This document shows, piece by piece, positions 9,401 to 16,500 of a stretch of DNA of 18,068 bases; the first letter of the stretch is position 1; every line of letters begins with the position of its first letter. Under the pieces are notes generated by a model, which saw nothing but the letters and a program-made list of their open reading frames with translations, searched no databases and was not told the origin of the DNA. The position numbers and the translations under genes were made by a program. The DNA is from an uncultured Clostridia bacterium (GTDB taxonomy: Bacteria > Bacillota > Clostridia > Christensenellales > Borkfalkiaceae), in the NCBI GenBank assembly GCA_947627125.1, contig CANQUY010000020.1:1-18068 (forward strand). The letters are read 5' to 3'.

Positions 9401-9742
9401 GTCCTGTTCTATATCGATTCGGAATGGGGAGGCAGAAATGCCAACTATCGGCTCATCCTTCTCGGCCCTCCCGGCGTCGGCACGATCAACCTCGAGGCTA
9501 ACGGTTTCTTGACTTGGGCGTCCGTCCAAAACGCCACGCGCTATGAGATCGAGGTAAGTTCCGGGGGCGACACCAAGACCTTCACAACGGTCGGGAACGT
9601 TGCAAGTTACGAGATCGACAGAGATTTCTACAACACCCACAAGGGACAGGGGATCACCGTCAGGATCCGCGCACTCGGCAACGACACCAAGACGATTGTC
9701 ACTTCCGAATATGTCCAAAAAGAATGGACGATCTTGAAATAA
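6428..9742 (+). CDS. Surface lipoprotein of tandem Fn3-like beta-sandwich modules
   Basis: This protein of about 1104 residues has a lipoprotein signal peptide: MKKNTMKRK, a hydrophobic stretch, and lipobox F-G-A-C with Cys30. The remainder is about twelve modules of 75-110 residues. Each starts with a strand ending in L-S-W-x-x-V, followed by A-x-x-Y-x-V-x-[IV]-[ND]-G, and closes with a strand such as FSVSVRAIGN. The W-type strand (or its equivalent) recurs near 6608, 6835, 7067, 7305, 7555, 7845, 8117, 8370, 8650, 8930, 9213 and 9510. This pattern is typical of bacterial fibronectin type III-like domains. No catalytic motif was seen, so a rod or binding role at the membrane surface is inferred. 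The gene starts 25 bases after the previous stop with no terminator between, so the two are probably one unit. A possible TTG start at 6392, overlapping the upstream gene, has no ribosome binding site and was not used. The Fn3 assignment is by pattern, not profile search. Confidence 0.87.
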   Translation: MKKNTMKRKFLLTLLMGMLIAVVALCFGACDQDIGDIVGGDKTINLEPVKNAYYDGKTLSWDAVPDAVKYTVSINGGQEYSVSLPRYGYQANGSTFNVSICAKGNGDNIIDAEPFSMTFNYLGEVKWEETDEDGTLHWSVLAEATSYRVLIDGEESSVVGNELGDLPVGKHTVQVKPVLDSDPGYYANWTESKTVTILEQVQGSSISYKEGKLSWPAVKSASCYEVTVNGEVLTSNCTSSSLDYPSPEADFSVSVRAIGNHKDSFDGKVSEEKSFVYLETITEIHVENGIMSWKKVEHAVSYQLRINSSRTVTVTKPEYDGLTAGAQTNIKILPISAEEAFFSAWSVEFTVQILQSPTLRWFGDAAAGEIPANNISWNEISGAAGYTVQVTKPDGSSYEDRCAEHSPFFGTEGYSDEGTYTVVVKSNAPENSGNIYDSLYSAPITVIRLPAPVQAENNFITSDPSNLKQGVMINFKAVPNAASYSLSRNGTEQTQNSKTPSFHVTDLVSTSEEDETQINFSISSVGKEAGNNTYILSSLPSKSLNVSITILAMPQNVTIDGYVFSYGGVNRALGYGVSIDAQISVENGTSRNLDAEISGGTHRVSVCARGNGANILPSNFTADITVHRLLAPENIHIEAEGISEGMLKFEPVDYAQSYDVYFAGEQSSVAYDELENINNRISLQGTAIQVIANANYFSDPDTCKDYYMTSRTSRTIMFIRLDKPTFGNSPFTNSSYQTTQLNWNKPSNIEDSVPLHYNIYDSDNVLRTRADGRSLDISDDVDYAGGQQFSFKIKAIGFSSDDPSTQYVTSDYSDIISFWKLSTPSVTRRDGKYVWNAVSRAQRYAVYVDGVRKDYVHEDDGTYSYTPDFNSVKRYQVEIYAIGDNVFENDASVVNSAPKKYEQMTSKLATPEFTFAYSNETVTKDGTVTITLKKPVEHARGYLYYVDTLAQQKEDSTTYTSMPLSSVGTYQLGVQACGGNFDEENPEDEGNVLFYIDSEWGGRNANYRLILLGPPGVGTINLEANGFLTWASVQNATRYEIEVSSGGDTKTFTTVGNVASYEIDRDFYNTHKGQGITVRIRALGNDTKTIVTSEYVQKEWTILK

Positions 9743-9770
9743 TGTCAGAGAAACGGCATTTGCGCACCAA

Positions 9771-9800
9771 GGTCCCTTCCGCCCCGCGGAAGGGGCCTTT
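9771..9800 (+). terminator. Possible intrinsic terminator after the Fn3 lipoprotein gene
   Basis: The arms GGTCCCTTCCGC (9771-9782) and GCGGAAGGGGCC (9786-9797) pair over 12 positions with one G-U, around a CCC loop. The hairpin starts 28 bases after the stop codon. Only TTT follows before a C-run, so the U-tract is weak; the hairpin may instead be part of the repeat cluster downstream. Confidence 0.4.
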
Positions 9801-9838
9801 CCCTCGGCTCCCCGCCCCGCCTTGGGGAGAACCTACTT

Positions 9839-10019
9839 TAAGCCCCCTCCGTGAGAGCCCAAACGCAGTCATGCCCCCTCCCGAGGAGGGGGGGGGGTAG
9901 GGGGGTGGGCAACGTTCCAATCACGTCACCCTAAGCCCCCTCCGTGAGAGCCCAAACGCAGTCATGCCCCCTCCCGAGGAGGGGGGTAGGGGGTGGGCAA
10001 CGTTCCAATCACGTCACCC
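9839..10019. repeat. Tandem direct repeat, 93 and 88 bases, with variable G-tracts
   Basis: Copy 1 (9839-9931) and copy 2 (9932-10019) both run from TAAGCCCCCTCCGTGAGAGC to AACGTTCCAATCACGTCACC and match by eye except in the G-tracts. After GAGGA, copy 1 has G10-TA-G6-T-GGG and copy 2 has G6-TA-G5-T-GGG, which accounts for the 5-base length difference. Each copy can form a CCCCCTCC/GGAGGGGG hairpin with a CGA loop. The type resembles dispersed GC-rich intergenic repeats of some Clostridia. Confidence 0.9.
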
Positions 10020-10120
10020 TGCCCCGCGCGCATTCTATTTATGTCTAAGCGCGGCACGAGCGCGTAGCGCGAAGTAGCGTAGCGAAGAATCCCATAAAAC
10101 GCACGGGGGCCCGTAGCGGC

Positions 10121-10257
10121 GTCATGCTGAGAACGGGAGTACAACGCAGTCTACGGAAGCTGTACCGAAGCATCTCGCCGCATTGTATAAAGACGCCCCC
10201 GCGAGATTCTTCGGGTTAAGTTCCGTCCTCTCGTCCTTCTCGCGTTCTCAGAATGAC
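10121..10257. repeat. Palindromic MITE/REP-like intergenic element, 137 bases
   Basis: The termini GTCATGCTGAGAACG (10121-10135) and CGTTCTCAGAATGAC (10243-10257) are inverted repeats matching at 14 of 15 positions. A nested inverted pair, CGAAGCATCTCGC (10166-10178) and GCGAGATTCTTCG (10201-10213), matches at 12 of 13. Elements ending in GTCATTCTGAG and containing GAAGAATCTCGC are a widespread class of non-coding intergenic repeats in bacteria. No transposase or coding content is present. Confidence 0.75.
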
Positions 10258-10282
10258 GCGGGGCGAGGACACGGAGTTGAAC

Positions 10283-10375
10283 CCTCATTCCGAGCCCCGC
10301 AAGGGGCGAGAGAATCTCGCTTAAGAACGGAAGTCCGTAAATCTACGAGATCCGCTCGCTTCGCTCGGGATGAGG
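10283..10375. repeat. Second palindromic intergenic element, 93 bases
   Basis: CCTCATTCCGAG (10283-10294) and CTCGGGATGAGG (10364-10375) are inverted at 11 of 12 positions. The interior contains GAGAATCTCGC and ACGAGATCCGCTCGCTTCG, related to the neighbouring 10121-10257 element but not identical to it. It is likely another member of the same repeat family. Confidence 0.65.
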
Positions 10376-10432
10376 ATCGGTCCCCCAATTCACGCAAAAT
10401 CAATAAATCTAAAACAAATTTAAAAAATTTTG

Positions 10433-10461
10433 TTGACAATTTGACATAGCCGTGATATGAT
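10433..10461 (+). promoter_or_regulatory. Sigma-A-type promoter of the giant surface protein gene
   Basis: A perfect -35 TTGACA (10433-10438) is separated by 17 bases from the -10 TATGAT (10456-10461), one base off TATAAT. An A/T-rich tract lies directly upstream. Transcription would start near 10468-10471, giving a leader of about 85-90 bases. A second TTGACA at 10441 has only 9 bases to the -10 and is not usable with it. Confidence 0.85.
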
Positions 10462-10482
10462 AAAACCGCTGAAAAAGGCATT

Positions 10483-10500
10483 TGCCCCCTATAGGGGGCA
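10483..10500 (+). promoter_or_regulatory. Leader hairpin 1: perfect palindrome
   Basis: TGCCCCCTATAGGGGGCA is a perfect 18-base palindrome in the predicted 5' leader, about 15 bases after the likely transcription start. It could be an RNA hairpin, a dyad operator, or a remnant of the adjoining repeat cluster. No U-tract follows, so a simple terminator is unlikely. Confidence 0.6.
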
Positions 10501-10521
10501 GTTTGTCATAGAATGACAAAC
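10501..10521 (+). promoter_or_regulatory. Leader hairpin 2: GTTTGTCAT-AGA-ATGACAAAC
   Basis: A perfect 9-base stem with a 3-base loop directly abuts the first palindrome with no gap. TAAAAAAG follows rather than a U-run. It ends 22 bases before the ribosome binding site, so it could affect translation or mRNA stability, or be a protein-binding site. Confidence 0.6.
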
Positions 10522-10543
10522 TAAAAAAGTTCTAATCATAAGG

Positions 10544-10549
10544 AAGGAG
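10544..10549 (+). promoter_or_regulatory. Ribosome binding site AAGGAG for the giant surface protein
   Basis: AAGGAG lies 6 bases before the ATG at 10556, standard spacing. It decides the start codon. Confidence 0.9.
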
Positions 10550-10555
10550 AAAGAA

Positions 10556-13500
10556 ATGAGGGCAAAAACAAAGTGGATCGTGGGATTGCTGTGCATGCTG
10601 ATCGCTGTATTGACGGCGGGGATCACGCTGCCGTTTATGATCGACGCCCGCGGCGAATCCACCCCCGCAGAGTTCGTGATCGCGAAATACGACGGTAGCG
10701 ATTATAGTTATTCATATTATGATGAATTAACTTCCTATCGGCAATGGGACTATGATTTTGAAAAGAATGAATTCATTGTAACGGCCAATGACACTCCGAA
10801 TAACGTGTCATATTTATTGGTTCTCAGTTTTACGAAGGCGGGTACTTTCCATGCAACGCTAAAAGGCACATTGGAAGATGCAACGTTTTATATTTATGAT
10901 GAAGATAGTCATTCGATTCAAGATATTGATGGCACAGAAGAGTGGAATGGGCCGGATGAAATTTCTACGGAAATAAATGTTGACGTGGAAGCGGGAAAGA
11001 CTTTTAAATTTGAGTTGATCCCCTATTCGGTAGACGATGCAAGCACGGTTTCGCTCTCCGTTGACGGCTACGATCCACAGGAGGCCGATTATAATATTGA
11101 TCCCTATAGGGACGGGTTGCATTTTAACTATAGAGCGAGCGATAATGTTTGGTCAAGATATATCGATGAAGACAGTGATGACGAGTACTCCACGTTTACG
11201 ATCAACAGGATCGGAGACGGCTTGCTGAAATTTCATATAGACGCAGACCTTGATGCCGGAAGTTATTTCGAAATTGACGCTGTCAATAGATATTGGGATG
11301 AAGATTATTCGGACTGGTGGTCCGATTCCTTTTCGATATATTATATTGAACCCAGTGAGGGATTTCATTATAACAGAGATATCGTGTTAGACGGCAAAGT
11401 TTTAAAGCTCATGGGCTGCAACGAGATTTTAATTACATTTGGATCGGATCTTCGGTCGGGCAGTTATTCTGAGATGGTTCTCAAACTACCCAAAGAGATC
11501 GATGAAGCAAGATACAAGTTGCGGGGCGGTAGCTATACCTATGACGAGGCGGAACAATCTTACACGATCTCATCCCATGACGCATTGAATCAGGGTGTGC
11601 AATTCGAGGCGCTGACTACGGGCGAAATCTCCTTTACTTGTGAATTCAATGTTGTTGATGATTTGAGCGACGTCTATATCTGCTTGACGTCGTTCGACGC
11701 TGACGATCCGATATATAATTTTTATTATGGTGATTATGTATGCGCCGGTATGTATGACGACTATACGAGCGGTGAACCCTTCACCCGCACGTACAGCATG
11801 TATATTTATGCAGGAGATGTCCTGTGTTTTTGGATCACAACTTGTGCTTCAGACACCTTGAACGATGTAAGCGTCAAAATCACGGGTTTAAATGCGCCGT
11901 CCGAAGGGGAGGATGCCGCATATATTATGGTCGAAAATGATGGTTGGGAATTTGATTCGGTGACGGGAGATATTTATGGCTCTGTCAGCGCACCGCGGGA
12001 TAACAATTTCATGTCTTTGGAGCTTTTGACTCCCGGCTGGATCGAGTTTACTGTTGCAAGCGAGTTGAAAGACAGCTATGTTTCGATAGACGCCTATGTT
12101 GACGACTATTCTTATTTCAACCTTGCATATATCGAGCCCTATACTTCTCCGTCGGAAGGGAACAATTTCAATCGGTCCGAAATCGTATTTCGTTACTACC
12201 TTCCCGAGGAAGCTGTCGGACGAATGATCGAATTTAACTTTACGGGGAGCTACTCTGCAAAAAGCGTCGCAGGGGAAGCCACGATTAAAGGCTTAAAGCC
12301 GTCTTACGAAATTAACGTATTTACCAATGATACCGATGGTGGCAAAGTTCAAATCGGGGAAGGCACTATCGGTGACAGTGCCTCTGATATTTTGGCCTAT
12401 GACGGAGAATTGACGCTTCATGCACTCCCTCAAGACGAGGAAGAATATGAATTTTTATACTGGTATTGCGAGGATACCGATAGAATAGTAAGTACAGAAG
12501 CTTCCTATACGATCGATCGATCAAGCGGAATCAACTTTGTGGCCTACTTTGCCTATCATGGCATTTTGGAAACGTTGAACCCCGATACGACTAATCAGTA
12601 TTGGGAAAAGAGCGGCTCGGGCGACGAGGCTATCTATTTTGTTGATATTGCAAAAAATTCTTCCTCGACGGGATGGACTGCCACTATGATTTTTGAAATC
12701 AAGGGGGACAAATGGGTCCAATTCGATTATGCATATCATTCGAGTTCTTCCTTGAATAATTTTAAGGTTATCGTGGACGGAACGGAGCAGATATCAAGTA
12801 ATTCTTACTCTTCATCTGTCGAAGATAAAACTTTTCAACAAGGGATAGTCCATGCAGTCGGTGACAATATACATAAAGTAACCTTTCAGTTCTATTTATC
12901 CAACTATAGCTCTTACTATACGCATTTTTGCGAAGTCAAAAATCTTCGTATCAGCACAAGCGCAGAATCGGACGCCGTCATTCAATATACGGTAGATTAT
13001 GACGATCGGTTGGGCGACGTCTACCTTGAAGGGGAGAGAATTGCCTCCGGGCAACAGCTGGAAGCATTGGAGGGCTACTACGGACATTTTGAGTTTGTAG
13101 CGAAGCAGAACATTAACTCCACTGCCGATCCTACCCGTCAGACGGATGCCGTATTCGGCTATTTAAGAAGCGGGAACGGTGAATCTTTGATTTACAGCGG
13201 GAACAGGGGGAATCAATCGGCCAAAGCCACCATAAAATTCACGACAGCGGGCATCAGCAATGGCGACTATGCGTCCTCTGACCCCAACCTCGAGGTTGAA
13301 TTCCAGGAAGTTATGCTGCCCGTCGTTTCGCTCAGCCTCACCAAGACGGTGGATGGGAAACAAGAGGGCAGCGAAATCGAAATCAGAGATAACGACGAGA
13401 TCCATGTTCCGTTTGCAACGTCGAACACACTTGCCTTTACATTTGCACAGTTCATACCGTCTGTGGACGGCATCGAGGTGAAATATTCCGTCAAAGTGAA

Positions 13501-16500
13501 CGGCAACAGCATTGCATCCGATTCCATGGAGGGAGATACGGGGGATATTGTCGGGAACACGCGCGGCTTTGCGCTTGAAGACGTCGCAATCGACACCAAA
13601 GTGGTGATTTCGACTTCTGTCAAGGGCTATTACAGCGAGCCAACGCTCACGTTCAATATCATCATTGACGAGCCGGGGACTTCCGCGGAGCTCGCCGGTT
13701 TGAAGAACCTTAAGACGGAGGACACCGAGCCCTTTACCCTTGCGCACAATACTTTGAGCAAGTGGCGGTTTGCGCCCGAACTTTCCACGCCTGAAACCTT
13801 TGTCTATAAGGCATATACGGCCGCCTATTCTGTTTCGCAAATTCAATTTACTTTTTCTGCAGCGGGATCCGTCGCCTTCGAGGTGCATTTAAACGGCAGG
13901 TTCTTCATGGATTCACAAGGCGACGAGGTCCGCTATGGCAGGCTTCTCTACAGCTTCAAGGATTGGATCCCCACAGACGCAAAGACGCCGGGCACCAAAC
14001 AATATATTTACGGCAGGAATGTCAACACCTACATTAAAAACGGAACGTTTGCGCAGCTTGCCGCAAGCAATGACCCCGAGTTTAATGTATACGCAACTCC
14101 GACGTTTGACGCAAAATATGTAACTTTGCTTGACGATGGTTGGCTGCGCTGTCAAGTCCCGATCACCAAGGCGGGCAGTATGTGGCTTGCTTTCTGCGCG
14201 GACTCCGCGAGCGAACACTGCTATATCCGCAATATTGGGTTCTATTCGGGCGATACGGAGGTCACGTTCTCGGTAAAAGACTTTGATAATACCTCGGGGA
14301 CCTCGATCACCGCTTTGAACGGTAAGGATCCTCTTACCTCGGGCGGGAAAGTCGCCATGGGCAATGAGGTAAAACTCACCTTGAACGGGCTCAAATCCGG
14401 GTACCAATTCTACGGCTGGGTCATGAACGATAAACTCATGTCCACCGCAATGACTTGGTCGTTCACCGCAAGTAAGACAAATGCGCCCGTCTACGCCTGG
14501 GTCGCGCCCACGGGTACATATCTCGCCCGCAACGAGGGCAAGTTCTATGTGACCGTCGAAGAGGCGTGCGCCGAGGGCGAGGCAAAATCGGGCGACAATA
14601 TCTATATCATCAAAGACGGCGGCACGATCACGGGGAGTTTCACCATTGAAAAGGGCGTGAATCTCATTCTGCCCATGAACGCGTCCAACCAGTACTATGT
14701 CAAGGCGGGAACGACGACAAACCGCATGGCATGGTATGACGAAGCGAGTATAAAAAAATATCTCTATCGCACGCTCACCATTGCAGATGGTGCGACGATC
14801 ACCGTCTTGGGGAACTTCTATATCGGCGGAACGCTGCACCGCGGCGACCGTTCGGCACAGGCCCACACCTCGGGCGCGTATTCTCACCTTGTCAATAACG
14901 GCGTCATTGAGGTGAAGGATGGCGGCATTCTCGACGTCTACGGCCGCGTCACGGGTTCGGGCGAGATCAATGTCCGCAAGGGCGGCTATCTCTATCAACC
15001 CTTCCTCATTCTCGACTACGCAGGCGGATCGAATACGCAGGACCTGTTCAACCAAGATCAAGTTCCTTTCAAGCGCTATGCAATGATCAACGTTGAATGC
15101 ACCTATACAATATATTATGGCGGCATTCTCTACGGGCACGCAAGCCTCTACTTCTGGAGCAGTATCCATACAATGGATGAGCCTTTCATCTCCTATGCCG
15201 CTGCGCCCAGTTACAGCGACAGAAGCGCGATTCTCCTTCTCGAGGGAGAGGGCTCCTATGCTAAGATGACCTATGACGCCGAAAAGGTGATCAAAGAGAT
15301 CCATAACGTGACCCCCAATGCGGACGGAACATATCCTACGGGTACGGCTGAGTGCTTGGGCACAGAGAGCGTGGGGCTCACCCACATGACCCTCCACGGC
15401 GGCGCGAGTCTGAAATATATGGAGTTCCCGCTCGGCATCAATACCGCGGAAGTGGCATTTGCAATTCCCTATAACTTTGATATTTTGCTCGAAAACGGCG
15501 AATTCAACATTGATTATGCCTACAAACTGATGCCCGGGGCCGTGCTCACGGTCGCCGAGAGTGCAACTTTGAATCTCAATGCCGATTTCTTCGTCTACGA
15601 GGGGCTCATTCAGCAGACGATGAGCGGCGGCATCTATCCGCAGGTTCAAGATCTTACGGGTGCGGGCTATTCCGCAACGGCGAATCTCATCGTCAACGGC
15701 ACGCTGAATATCGGTTTGAATGCCACAGCAGACAAGAAAGTGACCTTCCTCGGGGTCATTCAGACGGGCGGCACGACGGGTAAGATCAACATTGGCGAAC
15801 ATGTCATTTTGAGCGGCACGATCGAGGACGGCGGCTGCGGCACTTACGACTGCAACTATGCAACGTTTGAATCCACCGCCCGCGTTTGGGACGGCAGTGA
15901 TTTCATGCAGCTTGTTGCGGGGAAGAAATACGCCGCCGCGGGTGATGGGACATTCACCCTGCCGGGGCCCTCCATTACCTACGAAACGGGTACGGTACTG
16001 TACCGTGCGCCCCACTCGATCGGAGCCGACCATACAAAGTTGGTTACGACCAAACTGCCCGACGCAAGCGGCCTTACAGGGAGTTGGAAGATCGCGGAAG
16101 TGCCGATTGAAGGAGCGGAGGTGAGCGGAGAATTCACCTATAACGGCGAAGATCAGACGGCGGCGGTGAAGGAAGCGCTTACCGTCACGGCAGACGGGGC
16201 AACGATTGCCGCGGAGGATTACACGGTCACGTTCTATAGGGACGGAAAGGTCGTCACCGAAGTGAAGGACGCGGGCGAGTACACGGTCACGGTCACGGGC
16301 GCAGAGGGGAGTATCTATATCGGCGAGAAAACGGCGACGTTCGTGATCAAGAAGGCGGGGGTCACCGTGACTTTGCCGCAACAGACGGTGACATATAACG
16401 GTGAAGCGCAGAGTTACAGCGGCGAATGGACGGCCGAGGGTCTTGTGAACGGCGAGGAAAAGAGCGTTCTCGGCGTGAAACTCACCTGCACGCAAACAGA

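Larger units (their letters stand above)
9743..10432. other. Non-coding interval packed with hairpins and intergenic repeats
   Basis: No credible gene was found in this stretch. From left to right it holds a GC hairpin (9771-9797), a smaller CTCCCC/GGGGAG hairpin (9808-9829), two tandem copies of a 93/88-base G-tract sequence (9839-10019), a GC-rich segment with a GTAGCGTAGCGAAGAATC half-element (about 10050-10092), two palindromic elements (10121-10257 and 10283-10375), and an AT-rich stretch (about 10390-10432) just upstream of the promoter that could act as an UP element. Short frames crossing it consist only of repeat sequence and have no ribosome binding site. Confidence 0.8.

Noticed and set aside
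8066..9718. Minus-strand frame of 550 codons over the Fn3 gene
   Set aside because: It is a shadow of the Fn3-like lipoprotein; the + frame has repeated domain structure, the minus frame does not.
9839..10019. Possible CRISPR array
   Set aside because: Only two directly abutting copies of a 93/88-base unit, with no spacers and no cas genes nearby.
9962..10449. Short frames on both strands in the repeat-rich gap
   Set aside because: They consist of the intergenic repeats themselves, have no ribosome binding site, and run through palindromes and promoter sequence.
10441..10461. Second TTGACA as alternative -35 box
   Set aside because: Only 9 bases separate it from the TATGAT -10 box, which is too short; the TTGACA at 10433 gives 17.
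13913..16495. Long open frame on the minus strand, 860 codons
   Set aside because: It is antisense to the giant surface-protein frame, which is continuous and carries MBG/YDG-type and beta-helix patterns on the + strand. The minus translation is low in complexity of pattern and shows no signal, domain or ribosome binding site.
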